Positions 1 through 9,068 are shown, numbered from the stretch's first letter. The stretch is DNA of 64,000 bases from Tessaracoccus rhinocerotis (GCF_007197885.1 NZ_VKKG01000002.1:593201-657200); one strand, 5' to 3'. Translations and numbers: made by a program. The notes: a model not told the origin generated them from the sequence alone.

Positions 1-770
1 GCGTGGGACCCACCACCGAGCTCACCGAGGCGTTGCGCAAGCAACTCGCCGTCGAGGGCGTGGCCGACCCCGAGGCCGCGAGGAAGGTGTTGCGCGCCGA
101 ACTCCTCAAGCTGGTGGACCCCACGCTGGACCGCTCCCTGAACCTCGCCTCCGGCGACGACGACCCCGCTGTCGTCCTCGTGGTCGGCGTGAACGGCACC
201 GGCAAGACCACCACCGTCGGCAAGCTGGCCCGCGTGCTGGTGGCGGAGGGCAAGTCCGTCGTGCTGGGCGCCGCGGACACGTTCCGCGCCGCCGCCGCCG
301 AGCAGCTCTCGACCTGGGGCGAGCGCGTGGGCGTCCCGACCGTGCGCGGCCCCGAGGGTGCCGACCCCGCGTCGGTGGCCTTCGACGCGGTCAGCAGGGG
401 GGCCGGGGAGCGCGCCGACGTCGTCCTGGTCGACACCGCCGGTCGTCTCCACACCAAGGTCGGCCTGATGGACGAGCTCGGCAAGGTCAAGCGGGTGGTC
501 GAGAAGCGCGCCACCGTCAACGAGGTCCTGCTCGTCCTCGACGCCACCACCGGCCAGAACGGGATGATGCAGGCCCGCATCTTCTCCGAGGTGGTCGACG
601 TGACCGGAATCGTGCTCACGAAGCTGGACGGCTCCGCCAAGGGCGGCATCGTCGTGCAGGTGCAGCGCGAACTGGGCGTGCCAGTCAAGCTGATCGGACT
701 CGGCGAGGGCGTCGACGACCTGGCGCCGTTCGATCCGGAGGGCTTCGTCGCCGGCATCCTCGGGGAGTAG
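1..770 (+). CDS. ftsY: Signal recognition particle receptor FtsY (3' part only)
   Basis: This is the C-terminal part of FtsY, the membrane-associated SRP receptor GTPase that docks ribosome-SRP complexes at the translocon. The window opens inside the gene, so the N-terminal acidic/membrane-targeting region is missing and the GTG near base 3 is probably not the true start. Visible GTPase motifs are GVNGTGKTTT (P-loop, G1), DTAGRLHTK (G3) and TKLDGSAKGG (G4 and the following SRP-family box). The insertion-box region DTFRAAAAEQL is also present and is typical of SRP GTPases. The protein ends in the usual FVAGILGE-type tail. The gene for its partner Ffh follows 60 bases downstream on the same strand, the common actinobacterial arrangement. 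Confidence 0.97.
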   Translation, partial: VGPTTELTEALRKQLAVEGVADPEAARKVLRAELLKLVDPTLDRSLNLASGDDDPAVVLVVGVNGTGKTTTVGKLARVLVAEGKSVVLGAADTFRAAAAEQLSTWGERVGVPTVRGPEGADPASVAFDAVSRGAGERADVVLVDTAGRLHTKVGLMDELGKVKRVVEKRATVNEVLLVLDATTGQNGMMQARIFSEVVDVTGIVLTKLDGSAKGGIVVQVQRELGVPVKLIGLGEGVDDLAPFDPEGFVAGILGE

Positions 771-830
771 CCTGCTCCACTGCCGGTATGCTTGCCCGAG
801 TTCAAGTTTTCTTCGAAGGGCAAACTTCCA

Positions 831-2384
831 GTGTTCGACACGCTCCAGGACCGGTTGGCGGACGTATTCAAGGGTCTGCGCTCCAAGGGTCGCCTGACAG
901 CGGCCGACATCGACGCCACGATGCGCGAGATCCGCATCGCGCTGCTCGAGGCCGACGTCAACCTCGGCGTCGTCAAGGAGTTCATCGCAGCCGTCAAGGA
1001 GCGCTCCCTCGGCATCGAGCTCTCCAAGGCGTTGAACCCCTCGCAGCAGATCATCAAGATCGTCAACGAGGAACTCGTCACGATCCTGGGCGGCGAGGCA
1101 CGCACCATCCGCTTCGCCAAGCGTCCGCCGACGGTGATCATGCTCGCCGGTCTGCAGGGTGCGGGCAAGACCACCCTCGCGGGCAAGCTCGCCAAGTGGT
1201 TGCGCGGCGAGAAGCACGCCCCGCTCCTCGTGGCGGCGGACCTCCAGCGCCCCAATGCGGTGAACCAGCTGCAGATCGTCGGTGAGCGCGCAGGGGTCCA
1301 CGTGTTCGCCCCCGAGCCGGGCAACGGCGTGGGTGACCCGGTCAAGGTTGCGCGGGACGCCATCGAGCACGCCCAGCGCCGGCTCTACGACGTCGTCATC
1401 GTCGATACCGCGGGCCGACTCGGCATCGACGAGACCCTGATGCAGCAGGCGGCCGACATCAAGGCCGCCGTCAACCCCGACGAGGTCCTGTTCGTCGTCG
1501 ACGCCATGATCGGCCAGGACGCCGTCAACACGGCCAAGGCGTTCGAGGACGGCATCGGCTTCGACGGCGTCGTCCTCACCAAGCTCGACGGCGACGCCCG
1601 CGGTGGCGCCGCGCTGTCGATCGCGAAGGTGGTCGGCAAGCCGATCATGTTCGCCTCCAACGGCGAGGGGCTGGGGGACTTCGACGTCTTCCACCCGGAC
1701 CGGATGGCCAGCCGCATCCTCGGCATGGGCGACGTCCTCACCCTGATCGAGCAGGCGGAGAAGACCTTCGACGCGGAGCAGTCGCGCGCGGCCGCCGAGA
1801 AGCTGATGGGGGGCAGGGCGAAGTTCAGCCTCCAGGACTTCCTCGGACAGATGCAGCAGCTGCGCAAGATGGGACCGTTGTCCAAGATCTTCGGGATGCT
1901 GCCCGGTGCCGGCCAGTTCAAGGACGCCATCAACGAGATCGACGAGAAGGAGGTCGACCGGATCGAGGCCATCATCCACTCGATGACTCCCGCCGAGCGC
2001 GACGACGTCGCCATCCTCAACGGCTCCCGCCGCGCCCGCATCGCGAAGGGCTCCGGCACCCAGGTCTCGGACGTCAACCAGCTCGTCAACCGCTTCGTCG
2101 AGGCACGCAAGATGATGGAGCGGATGGCCGGCGGTGGAGGCATGCCCGGGATGCCCGGGATGCCGCCGGGCATGCCCGGCGCATCCGGCGGCGGTGGCCG
2201 TGCGGCCAAGCGCCAGAACAAGAAGACGGGCAAGAAGCGCGGGCACAAGGTCTCCGGCAACCCGGCCAGGCGCCGGCAGCAGGAACTCGGACTCGACAAG
2301 CCGACGCCGCAGGAGGCGCCGCAGTCGATGGATGACTTCGAGCTGCCCCCCGAGCTGCAGAAGATGTTCGACCAGAACAAGTGA
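831..2384 (+). CDS. ffh: Signal recognition particle protein Ffh
   Basis: SRP54-type GTPase that binds signal peptides of nascent membrane and secreted proteins together with 4.5S RNA. I chose the GTG at 831, which gives VFDTLQDRL, the conserved Ffh N-terminus, with GAAGGG about ten bases upstream. A longer reading frame opens at 792 but adds only 13 non-conserved residues. The N and G domains carry GLQGAGKTT, DTAGRLG and TKLDGDARGG. The C-terminal M domain contains the signal-binding helices and a methionine-rich GMPGMPGMPPGMPG stretch, followed by a basic tail rich in Lys and Arg. The length of 517 residues is normal for the family. No strong terminator is visible in the 90 bases before the next gene. 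Confidence 0.97.
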   Translation: MFDTLQDRLADVFKGLRSKGRLTAADIDATMREIRIALLEADVNLGVVKEFIAAVKERSLGIELSKALNPSQQIIKIVNEELVTILGGEARTIRFAKRPPTVIMLAGLQGAGKTTLAGKLAKWLRGEKHAPLLVAADLQRPNAVNQLQIVGERAGVHVFAPEPGNGVGDPVKVARDAIEHAQRRLYDVVIVDTAGRLGIDETLMQQAADIKAAVNPDEVLFVVDAMIGQDAVNTAKAFEDGIGFDGVVLTKLDGDARGGAALSIAKVVGKPIMFASNGEGLGDFDVFHPDRMASRILGMGDVLTLIEQAEKTFDAEQSRAAAEKLMGGRAKFSLQDFLGQMQQLRKMGPLSKIFGMLPGAGQFKDAINEIDEKEVDRIEAIIHSMTPAERDDVAILNGSRRARIAKGSGTQVSDVNQLVNRFVEARKMMERMAGGGGMPGMPGMPPGMPGASGGGGRAAKRQNKKTGKKRGHKVSGNPARRRQQELGLDKPTPQEAPQSMDDFELPPELQKMFDQNK

Positions 2385-2474
2385 TCACACGGGTGCGTCC
2401 GTCCCCGTGCCCCCCGGAAGCGCGTCGGCACCCCTGAGGATTCCCACGCACTGGGCTGGACTAGGGTCTTCCAC

Positions 2475-3551
2475 ATGACCGCAGGTAACTGTTTTCACAT
2501 CCACGGTGTGGTGCTGCCCGGTGACGAACCCACCGACATCTACGTCGTCGACGGGGTCGTCAGCCACGAGCCCGCGCCCGGGGCCACGACGATCGCCCGC
2601 AACGCCTGGATCCTCCCCGGCCTCGTGGACGCCCACTGCCACATCGGGCTCGGCCCCGGCGGCGCCGTCGACGAGGCAACGACGATCGCCCAGGCACGCG
2701 CCGACCTCGCCGCCGGCACCATGCTCGTTCGCGATGCAGGCTCGCCGTCGGACACCCGCTGGGTGCAGGAGCGCAACGAGCTGCCCCGCCTGCTGCGCAG
2801 CGGACGCCACGTCGCCCGACCCATGCGCTACCTGCGCGACGTCGGGGTCGAGGTGGAGCCGGTGGACCTCGTCGAGCAGGTCAGGCACGAAGCCCGCTCC
2901 GGCGACGGCTGGGTCAAGCTCGTCGGCGACTGGATCGACCGCAGCATCGGGGACCTCGCACCCCTGTGGCCCGCCGACGTCGCGGCTGCCGCAATCGCGG
3001 CGGCACACGAGGAGGGCGCCCGGGTGACGGCGCACGTGTTCGGCGAGCAGGCCGTGGCCGAACTCGTCGCCGCCGGCATCGACTGCATCGAGCACGGCAC
3101 GGGCATGTCCGACGACGTCATCGACGAGATGGCCGAACGCGGCACCGTCCTGGTCCCGACGATGATCAACCTGAACCGGTTCCCGGACTACGCCGCACCC
3201 GGCCGGGAGAAGTACCCGAACTTCTCCCGCCACCTGATGCACCTGTACGAGCGCCGGTTCGAGACCATCGGCCGGGCGATCGAGGCCGGCATCGAGATCC
3301 ATGCCGGCACCGACGCGGGAACAGTCGTGCCCCACGGCCAGATCCAGGAGGAGATCGCCGAACTCGCGGGCCTCGGCGGCATCGGGTTCGCGCTCGAGGC
3401 CGCCAGCTGGGGGGCCCGGACCTGGCTCGGGGCCGACAACCTCACGCCCGGGGCGAGTGCCGACCTGATCGTCTGCGCGGCCGACCCGCGGGAACACCTC
3501 GCGACCCTGCGCAACCCGCTGGCGAAGCTGCTCAGGGGCGTTCCCGTCTGA
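2475..3551 (+). CDS. Amidohydrolase family protein
   Basis: Metal-dependent hydrolase of the amidohydrolase superfamily (imidazolonepropionase/cyclic imidase-like branch), 358 residues. It shows the first metal-binding motif as DAHCH near residue 53, a lysine in GWVKLVGD, the downstream histidines in TAHVFGEQ and CIEHGTG, and the final metal aspartate in HAGTDAG. The C-terminus returns to the small beta-sandwich with a PGASADLIV signature. These motifs support a TIM-barrel hydrolase acting on an amide or cyclic imide. The physiological substrate cannot be told from sequence. No signal peptide is present, so it is cytosolic. It is not obviously co-functional with the SRP genes before it. Confidence 0.85.
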   Translation: MTAGNCFHIHGVVLPGDEPTDIYVVDGVVSHEPAPGATTIARNAWILPGLVDAHCHIGLGPGGAVDEATTIAQARADLAAGTMLVRDAGSPSDTRWVQERNELPRLLRSGRHVARPMRYLRDVGVEVEPVDLVEQVRHEARSGDGWVKLVGDWIDRSIGDLAPLWPADVAAAAIAAAHEEGARVTAHVFGEQAVAELVAAGIDCIEHGTGMSDDVIDEMAERGTVLVPTMINLNRFPDYAAPGREKYPNFSRHLMHLYERRFETIGRAIEAGIEIHAGTDAGTVVPHGQIQEEIAELAGLGGIGFALEAASWGARTWLGADNLTPGASADLIVCAADPREHLATLRNPLAKLLRGVPV

Positions 3552-3580
3552 GCCCTTCCGCCCGGTGACATCATGGGGAG

Positions 3581-5107
3581 ATGACACCGCGCACCGTGAC
3601 GGCAGCGATCGGCATCGCAGCCGGCGCCGTGACCCTCGGCGTCTCCGAACTGCTGGCCGCCGCCCTGGCCCGCACCGTCGGAACCGCAGCCACACCCTCG
3701 CCGCTGCTCGCCGTCGGTGCCGCCTTCGTGGACCTGACCCCGCCCTGGCTGAAGGACTGGGCCATCGCGACCTTCGGATCAGCCGACAAGGTCGCCCTCT
3801 TCGTGGGCATGGGGCTGGTCCTGTCGCTGCTCTGCGCGCTGCTGGGCGTACTGGCGGGGCTGAAGCGGCCCGTCGGGACGGTCGGTCTGCTGGCAGGCGG
3901 CGCCCTCGCCGCAGCAGCGGTCATCACCCGCGCGGACGCCACCTGGGTTGACGTCCTGCCCACCGCCGGCGGGGTTACCGCCGGGATCCTCGTGCTGCGC
4001 ACGCTGCTCGAGTCGGCGACGGGCGAGCCGGGCCGCGCCCGGCCGGGGCGGCGCGAACTGCTCGCCCGCACCGGGGGAGCCGCCGCGCTCGGACTGGTCG
4101 GCCTCGCCGTCGGTCGCGGTCTCCAAGTCGCCGTCGACAGCACCCGGCGGGCGCGCGAGGAACTCGAACTCCCAGACGCCGCCGAGCCGGTGGTGGTGCC
4201 GGCGACGGCGCTGGCGACGGTGACCGGGCAGACTGCCTTCCAGACCCCCAACGACGCCTTCTACCGGATCGACACGGCCCTCGTCGTCCCGCAGGTGGAT
4301 CCAGCCACCTGGACGCTCCGGGTCACCGGTCTCGTCGAGAACGAGCTCAAACTGAATCTGGCGGACCTGCTGGCCGAGCGCCACGTCGAGTCGATGGTGA
4401 CCCTCACGTGCGTGTCGAACCCCGTCGGCGGGGGACTCGCGGGGAACGCCGTCTGGACCGGGTGGCCCGTTCGCGAGCTCCTCGAACGCGCAGGCGTGCG
4501 ACCGGATGCCGACATGGTGCTGTCACGCAGCATCGACGGCTGGACGGCCGGCACTCCCATCGAGGCGCTCACCGACGGCCGCGACGCGCTCCTGGCGGTC
4601 GGCATGAACGGCGAGCCGTTGCCGCCCGAGCACGGCTTCCCCGTGAGGCTCGTGGTACCCGGGCTCTACGGCTACGTCTCGGCCACGAAGTGGGTGAACG
4701 AACTCAAGGTGACCCGCTTCGACGCGGACGAGGGCTACTGGACCCCGCGCGGCTGGGCCGAGCGCGGACCCGTCAAGACCGCCTCACGCATCGATGTCCC
4801 CCGCGACGGCGCCCGCCTCCCGGCCGGTGCCACGACCGTCGCCGGGGTCGCCTGGGCCCAGACGCGCGGCGTCGACGCCGTCGAGGTCAGCGCCGACGGC
4901 GGCCCCTGGCTGCCCGCCGAGCTCCGGGACGAGCCGACCATCGACGCCTGGCGACTGTGGTCCCTGACGGTGGAGCTGCCACCCGGCGACCACCAGCTCA
5001 GGGTCAGGGCCACCGACGGCCTCGGCCGGGTACAGACGGAGCGGACGGCCCCGCCGGTGCCGGACGGCTCGTCGGGTTGGCACACAATCTCGGTGACCAC
5101 GGGGTAG
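3581..5107 (+). CDS. Membrane-anchored molybdopterin-dependent oxidoreductase (sulfite oxidase family)
   Basis: 508-residue protein with an N-terminal membrane part (about four hydrophobic segments within residues 1-145) followed by a RRELLARTGG stretch and one more hydrophobic segment. After these comes an extracytoplasmic catalytic domain of the sulfite oxidase/YedY molybdopterin family. The Moco-ligating cysteine is very probably in TLTCVSNPVGG. PPEHGFPVRLVVPGLYGY and the KWV/WTPRGW region are conserved family signatures. The C-terminal about 110 residues match the Mo-co dimerisation (immunoglobulin-like) domain. The internal twin arginine before the last hydrophobic stretch suggests Tat-type export of the folded cofactor-bearing domain. 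The substrate is unknown. Actinobacterial relatives have the same fused architecture and no separate heme subunit is encoded beside it. Confidence 0.88.
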   Translation: MTPRTVTAAIGIAAGAVTLGVSELLAAALARTVGTAATPSPLLAVGAAFVDLTPPWLKDWAIATFGSADKVALFVGMGLVLSLLCALLGVLAGLKRPVGTVGLLAGGALAAAAVITRADATWVDVLPTAGGVTAGILVLRTLLESATGEPGRARPGRRELLARTGGAAALGLVGLAVGRGLQVAVDSTRRAREELELPDAAEPVVVPATALATVTGQTAFQTPNDAFYRIDTALVVPQVDPATWTLRVTGLVENELKLNLADLLAERHVESMVTLTCVSNPVGGGLAGNAVWTGWPVRELLERAGVRPDADMVLSRSIDGWTAGTPIEALTDGRDALLAVGMNGEPLPPEHGFPVRLVVPGLYGYVSATKWVNELKVTRFDADEGYWTPRGWAERGPVKTASRIDVPRDGARLPAGATTVAGVAWAQTRGVDAVEVSADGGPWLPAELRDEPTIDAWRLWSLTVELPPGDHQLRVRATDGLGRVQTERTAPPVPDGSSGWHTISVTTG

Positions 5108-5239
5108 CAGTCTCCCCCTGGAGGAGGAGCCGCGGCTCAGCCGCTGGGCTGAACTGTCCACAGCGTCGCCCAACCGCGTCGCAACTGGCCCGCCGGCGCT
5201 GCTTCACTGGAGGTTCAACAGCAACCCAGGAGGCGCCGC

Positions 5240-6445
5240 ATGAGCTCGTCGAACAACCCCACCGACTCCCCAGCAGACATCCCGGTGCAGGCTCCGGGCA
5301 CCGCCGGTTTCCCGCCGCCGGCCCACCGGTACCCACAACCCGCCCCCCAGCCCGAACAACCGGGAGGCTTCAAGCGCGGTTTCGGGAAGGGGATCGGGCT
5401 CGGGCTCGGGCTAACGGTCATGGTCACGGCGCTGGCCCTCGTCGGCGGCATCATGTCCGTCGTCGGGCTCGGCGTGCTGGTCGGATCCACCTCGGGGGAG
5501 GCCCAGGCCACCACCACGGAGACCATCTGGGGCGAGCCGGGCGCCGGCAACGAGTTGCGCGCCATCGACATCTCCGGCGCCATCATGACCTCCGCCGCCG
5601 ACGGTGGCCTGCTGGCCGCGGGCACCTACGGCTACGAGGTGGCCGACATGCTCGACGAGCTGGACGCCGATGACGCGGCCGGTGTCGTCCTGCTCGTGAA
5701 CACCCCCGGTGGGAGCATCACCGGCTCCCGGGCCATCTCAGACGCGATCGTGCGCTACCAGGAGCGCACCGGGCAGCAGGTGATGGTGCACGTCCAGGGG
5801 ATGTCCGCCTCCGGCGGCGTCTACTCCACCGCCCCTGCCGACGTGATCTATGCCGACCACGGCTCCATCATCGGGAGCATCGGCGTCATCTACGGTCCCT
5901 TCGAGCACTACGACGGCGTCGTCGCCACCAGCGGCTCCCTCCTGGAGGCCGGTGTCACCACCACCGGCGGGATCACCCAGGAGTACATCACCCGGGGAAC
6001 CGGCAAGGACGCGGGCCAGCCCTTCCGGGAACTGACCGACGGCGAGCGCCAGATGTTCGCCGACCTCATCCAGCCCGAGTACGAGCGCTTCGTGGATCAC
6101 ATGGCCACCCACCGCGGCATGGACGCGACCCGCATCGTCGAAGAGTACGGCGCCGGTATCTTCGAGTCGGGCAAGGCGGAGGAGCTGGGCTACGTCGACG
6201 GGACATTGGGCCGCGACGAGTTCTACCGTGAGGCGGCCGAGCGTGCGGGCCTCGACCCCGACGACACCGCCGTCGTGCGGCTCGCAGCGCCGAGCGCGTT
6301 CGAGTCGCTGTTCGGGGTGGAGCGCGTCCTTGGCCAGTCGCCGGCCCTGCAGCCAGCTGCCGGACAGGCGTTCGTGAACGCAGGGATCTGCGGTGGGCGT
6401 GCCCCGCTGGTGTTCACCGGAGACCTGGCCGCGGTCTGCGGCTAG
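5240..6445 (+). CDS. S49 family serine peptidase (SppA-like signal peptide peptidase)
   Basis: 401-residue membrane-anchored protease of the SppA/S49 family, which cleaves leftover signal peptides in the membrane. A Pro-rich cytoplasmic N-terminus (1-42) is followed by one membrane segment (about 51-82) and an extracytoplasmic ClpP-like domain. The oxyanion/substrate region is NTPGGSITGS. The probable nucleophile is Ser191 in MSASGG, and the probable general base is Lys256 in RGTGKD, which aligns with the conserved GxxK of the family. IGSIGVIYG is another family signature. An AGGAGG ribosome site precedes the ATG. The C-terminal 100 residues are variable and end with a Cys pair (CGG...VCG) that may form a disulfide outside the cell. 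Confidence 0.88.
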   Translation: MSSSNNPTDSPADIPVQAPGTAGFPPPAHRYPQPAPQPEQPGGFKRGFGKGIGLGLGLTVMVTALALVGGIMSVVGLGVLVGSTSGEAQATTTETIWGEPGAGNELRAIDISGAIMTSAADGGLLAAGTYGYEVADMLDELDADDAAGVVLLVNTPGGSITGSRAISDAIVRYQERTGQQVMVHVQGMSASGGVYSTAPADVIYADHGSIIGSIGVIYGPFEHYDGVVATSGSLLEAGVTTTGGITQEYITRGTGKDAGQPFRELTDGERQMFADLIQPEYERFVDHMATHRGMDATRIVEEYGAGIFESGKAEELGYVDGTLGRDEFYREAAERAGLDPDDTAVVRLAAPSAFESLFGVERVLGQSPALQPAAGQAFVNAGICGGRAPLVFTGDLAAVCG

Positions 6446-6454
6446 GGGAGCGGC

Positions 6455-6802
6455 TCAGCCCCAGCCCAGTGCGTGCAGCCGTTCCTCGTCGATGCCGTGG
6501 TAGTGGCCCAGTTCGTGGAGGAGGGTGATCTCCAGCTCGTCCAGGAGGTCGTCCTCGTCCTCGCACATCCGGGTCAGCGGGCCCCGGAACAGCACCACGC
6601 GGTCCGGGAGCTGGCCCAGGCCGTAGCTGGTGTCGCGCTCGGTCAGGGCGGTGCCCTCGTACCAGCCGAGCGTCTCGGAGCCGTCGTCCGGTTCGTCCTG
6701 GCTCACGATCACGACGTTGTCGAGCCCGTCGAGCAGCTCGGGAGGCAGGTTCCCGAGCGCCTCGTCCACCAGTTCGTCGAACCGTTCCTCGGGCAGATCC
6801 AT
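6455..6802 (-). CDS. Metallopeptidase family protein (small zincin)
   Basis: 115-residue acidic cytosolic protein of the short zincin family found throughout actinobacteria (PF06262-type). The zinc-binding HExxH appears as LLHELGHYHGI near the C-terminus. The N-terminus, FDELVDEALGNLPPELL, is typical of the family, as is the central ...VVLFRGPLTRMCEDEDDLLDELEITLLHE sequence read in pieces. The proteolytic role is predicted from the motif only. It converges with the SppA-like gene, with nine bases between the stop codons, and diverges from rpsP. Confidence 0.85.
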   Translation of the reverse strand: MDLPEERFDELVDEALGNLPPELLDGLDNVVIVSQDEPDDGSETLGWYEGTALTERDTSYGLGQLPDRVVLFRGPLTRMCEDEDDLLDELEITLLHELGHYHGIDEERLHALGWG

Positions 6803-6830
6803 GCCCCAGAGACTAGTACCGGGTCAACTT

Positions 6831-6860
6831 TTGGGCGAGAGGGCCTGAATCTGGCAGAAT
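6831..6860 (+). promoter_or_regulatory. Candidate rpsP promoter
   Basis: TTGGGC at 6831-6836 and CAGAAT at 6855-6860, separated by 18 bases, form a plausible vegetative promoter in the 202-base gap before rpsP. If used, it would give a leader of about 135 bases. The remainder of the gap shows no gene. The call rests on consensus resemblance only. Confidence 0.35.
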
Positions 6861-7004
6861 GTCTGATGCACTTGTGCTCGTTGGCGCCCTCTAACTCCGA
6901 CAGCACGGTCCAACCGGCTTTGCGAGCGGCGTGCCCCACACGCAGCACGCACACCACACGACTCGTCTGGGACCCAGACAAAACACACAGGAGAACCCAC
7001 ACCA

Positions 7005-7490
7005 GTGGCAACCAAGATTCGTCTGAAGCGGTTCGGCAAGATCCGCTCCCCGCACTACCGCATCGTCATCATGGACTCCCGCGCGCACCGCGACGGCCAG
7101 GCCATCGAGGAGATCGGTCTCTACCACCCCAAGAACGACCCGTCGGTCATCAAGGTGGACTCTGAGCGCGCACAGTACTGGCTCTCCGTGGGCGCCCAGC
7201 CCACCGAGGCCGTCGTCGCGATCCTGAAGCGCACGGGTGACTGGCAGAAGTTCACCGGGGACACCTCCCCGTCAGGCATCGACCCGCAGCCCGAGCCCCG
7301 CGACCGCGAGGCCGAGTTCGCGAAGGCCCTCGCCGAGGACGGCGACGCCACCTCGCCCGCCATCTCGAAGGCGAAGGCCAAGGCGGAGGAGAAGGCCGCC
7401 GACGAGGCCAAGGCAGCAGAGGCCGCCAAGGCCGCTGAGGCAGCCCCCGCAGAGGCCGAGGCCACCGAGGCCCCCGCCGACGAGGCCTGA
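7005..7490 (+). CDS. rpsP: 30S ribosomal protein S16
   Basis: Small-subunit ribosomal protein S16. Residues 1-85 carry the conserved core (VKIRLKR-type start, [36 protein letters not shown]). The start is GTG in GTGGCAACC, preceded by AGGAGA. The protein is 161 residues against about 80-90 in enterobacteria. The extra C-terminal half is an Ala/Glu/Lys-rich low-complexity tail, which is common in actinobacterial S16 and probably disordered. It heads the conserved cluster rpsP-khpA-rimM-trmD. Confidence 0.98.
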   Translation: MATKIRLKRFGKIRSPHYRIVIMDSRAHRDGQAIEEIGLYHPKNDPSVIKVDSERAQYWLSVGAQPTEAVVAILKRTGDWQKFTGDTSPSGIDPQPEPRDREAEFAKALAEDGDATSPAISKAKAKAEEKAADEAKAAEAAKAAEAAPAEAEATEAPADEA

Positions 7491-7491
7491 G

Positions 7492-7740
7492 ATGCTGGCT
7501 GAGGCGCTGGAGCACCTCGTCGCGGGCATCGTCTCGAACCCCGACGACGTGCACGTCAAGGACAAGGACCTTCGCCGTGGGCGCCTGTTGGAGGTCCGGG
7601 TCCATCCCGACGACGTCGGAAAGGTGATCGGCCGGCAGGGCCGCACCGCGCAGGCGCTGCGCACCGTCGTGGGTGCGCTGGCTGGCAACGAGCAGGTCCG
7701 GGTCGACTTCGTCGACGTCGACCGCCCGCGCCGTCACTGA
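7492..7740 (+). CDS. khpA: KH-domain RNA-binding protein KhpA
   Basis: 82-residue single KH-domain protein. The RNA-binding GxxG loop is seen in GKVIGRQGRTAQALR, followed by the helix leading to VRVDFVDV. The ATG lies one base after the rpsP stop codon, so the two are translationally linked. KhpA-type proteins bind structured RNA and in Gram-positive bacteria influence cell-envelope and division genes. The position between rpsP and rimM is the standard Gram-positive location. Confidence 0.93.
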   Translation: MLAEALEHLVAGIVSNPDDVHVKDKDLRRGRLLEVRVHPDDVGKVIGRQGRTAQALRTVVGALAGNEQVRVDFVDVDRPRRH

Positions 7741-7762
7741 GGGCGTCGAGACAAATACCGCG

Positions 7763-7793
7763 AGTGCCCCGGATCACCACGATCCGGGGCACT
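7763..7793 (+). terminator. Perfect 13-bp hairpin between khpA and rimM
   Basis: The arms AGTGCCCCGGATC (7763-7775) and GATCCGGGGCACT (7781-7793) are exact inverted repeats around a 5-base loop. No U-run follows, but actinobacterial terminators often lack one. It may terminate, partly terminate, or act as an RNA processing/stabilising element separating rpsP-khpA from rimM-trmD. Confidence 0.7.
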
Positions 7794-7824
7794 TCGCATC
7801 CGTAGACATTCAAGGAGGACGTCC

Positions 7825-8343
7825 GTGGGCGACGTGGTCGAAGTCATCGTGGGACGGGTGGGGCGTGCCCACGGCATCAAGGGCGGTGTCTCCGTCGACG
7901 TGCGGACGGACGAACCCGGGCGTCGGTTCGTGCCGGGGGCGAAGCTGCGCCGCGGCGACGGCGGAGAGCTCGAGCTGGGCAGTGTCGCCTGGCAGCGGGG
8001 CAAGCTCGTGGTGACCTTCGTCGGCCACGCGGACCGCACCGCGGTCGAGGCGCTGCGCGGCGTGGAACTGCTCGTCGACGTGCCTGCCGACGAGCAGCCC
8101 AGCGAGTCCGAGGAGTACTTCGACCGCCAGCTCGTGGGGCTGCGGGTGCTCGATGCCGAGGGTGCCGAGGTGGGCACCGTCGCCGACGTGCTGCACCTGC
8201 CCGCCCAGGACGTGCTGCAGCTGGACACGCCCGCGGGGGAGCGGCTCGTGCCGTTCGTGAAGGCGCTGGTGCCGGACGTGGACCTCGGGGCCGGAACCGT
8301 CACCCTCGCCCCCGTGACCGGGCTGCTGGAGGACGTGGAGTGA
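7825..8343 (+). CDS. rimM: Ribosome maturation factor RimM
   Basis: 172-residue 16S rRNA processing factor that binds S19 and assists 30S head assembly. The N-terminal RimM barrel starts [16 protein letters not shown]. The C-terminal PRC-barrel carries the family motif as [15 protein letters not shown], and the protein ends with a [12 protein letters not shown] stretch. AAGGAGGA lies eight bases before the GTG start. It overlaps trmD by four bases, indicating coupled translation. Confidence 0.96.
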   Translation: MGDVVEVIVGRVGRAHGIKGGVSVDVRTDEPGRRFVPGAKLRRGDGGELELGSVAWQRGKLVVTFVGHADRTAVEALRGVELLVDVPADEQPSESEEYFDRQLVGLRVLDAEGAEVGTVADVLHLPAQDVLQLDTPAGERLVPFVKALVPDVDLGAGTVTLAPVTGLLEDVE

Positions 8344-9032
8344 GGCTCGACGTCGTAACCATCTTCCCCGACTACCTGGCCCCGCTCTCGCTCTCCCTGG
8401 TGGGCAAGGCCATCTCCTCCGGGATCGTCGACCTGCAGGTCCACGACCTGCGCACCTGGACGCACGACCGCCACCACACCACCGACGACACGCCCTACGG
8501 CGGGGGAGCCGGCATGGTGATGAAGCCCGAGCCGTGGGGCGAGGCTCTCGACGCGCTCGTCGAGGCGGACCCGACGCCGATGACCATCGTCGTCCCCACG
8601 CCTGCCGGTCGACCGTTCTCGCAGCGCCTGGCGCACGAACTGGCCGAGCGGCCCCGGCTGGTGTTCGCATGTGGACGCTACGAGGGCATCGACCAGCGCG
8701 TCCTCGACGAGTTCGCCGAGAACCACGAACTGGTCGAGGTCAGCCTCGGGGACTACGTGCTCAACGGCGGTGAGGTGGCCGTGCTCGCCATCACAGAGGC
8801 CGTGGTCCGGCTCCTGCCCGGCGTGGTGGGCAATCCCGCCTCCCTGGTGGAGGAATCCCACTCGCTCGAACACGAGCTGCTCGAGTACCCGAACTACACA
8901 AAGCCACCGGTGTGGCGCGGACGTGCGGTGCCGGAGGTGCTGCTCAGCGGGAACCACGGGTTGATCGCGCAGTGGCGGAGGGAACAGGCCCTCGAACGCA
9001 CCCGGCAGCGCAGGCCGGACCTGCTCGACTGA
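8340..9032 (+). CDS. trmD: tRNA (guanine-N1)-methyltransferase TrmD
   Basis: 230-residue SPOUT methyltransferase that makes m1G37 in tRNAs and so prevents +1 frameshifting. The conserved N-terminus is [28 protein letters not shown] is the substrate-binding region, [11 protein letters not shown] forms part of the trefoil knot, and [14 protein letters not shown] is the SAM-binding knot. The C-terminal [19 protein letters not shown] domain contacts tRNA. It starts with GTG inside the rimM stop overlap. In most actinobacteria rplS follows; here sdhCAB comes first. Confidence 0.97.
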   Translation: MRLDVVTIFPDYLAPLSLSLVGKAISSGIVDLQVHDLRTWTHDRHHTTDDTPYGGGAGMVMKPEPWGEALDALVEADPTPMTIVVPTPAGRPFSQRLAHELAERPRLVFACGRYEGIDQRVLDEFAENHELVEVSLGDYVLNGGEVAVLAITEAVVRLLPGVVGNPASLVEESHSLEHELLEYPNYTKPPVWRGRAVPEVLLSGNHGLIAQWRREQALERTRQRRPDLLD

Positions 9033-9036
9033 TCGT

Positions 9037-9068
9037 CGAAAGTACTTTCGCTAGGCAATTCATGCCTA
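9037..9068 (+). promoter_or_regulatory. Two adjacent palindromes upstream of sdhCAB (candidate operators)
   Basis: CGAAAGTACTTTCG (9037-9050) is a perfect 14-bp palindrome. Immediately after it, TAGGC (9052-9056) and GCCTA (9064-9068) form a second inverted repeat with a 7-base spacer. The 19 bases 9051-9069 match the DtxR/IdeR iron-box consensus at about 13 positions, allowing for W and S codes. Control of sdh (an Fe-S enzyme) by an iron regulator is therefore possible but unproven. Confidence 0.45.

Noticed and set aside
5240..6445. Loss of the catalytic lysine in the SppA-like protease.
   Set aside because: A first alignment placed Thr/Arg at the position, but the conserved GxxK(D/S) lysine is present as RGTGKD (Lys256).
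9037..9050. LexA/SOS box at the 14-bp palindrome.
   Set aside because: The symmetrical core is GAAA...TTTC rather than GAAC...GTTC, and sdh is not an SOS gene.
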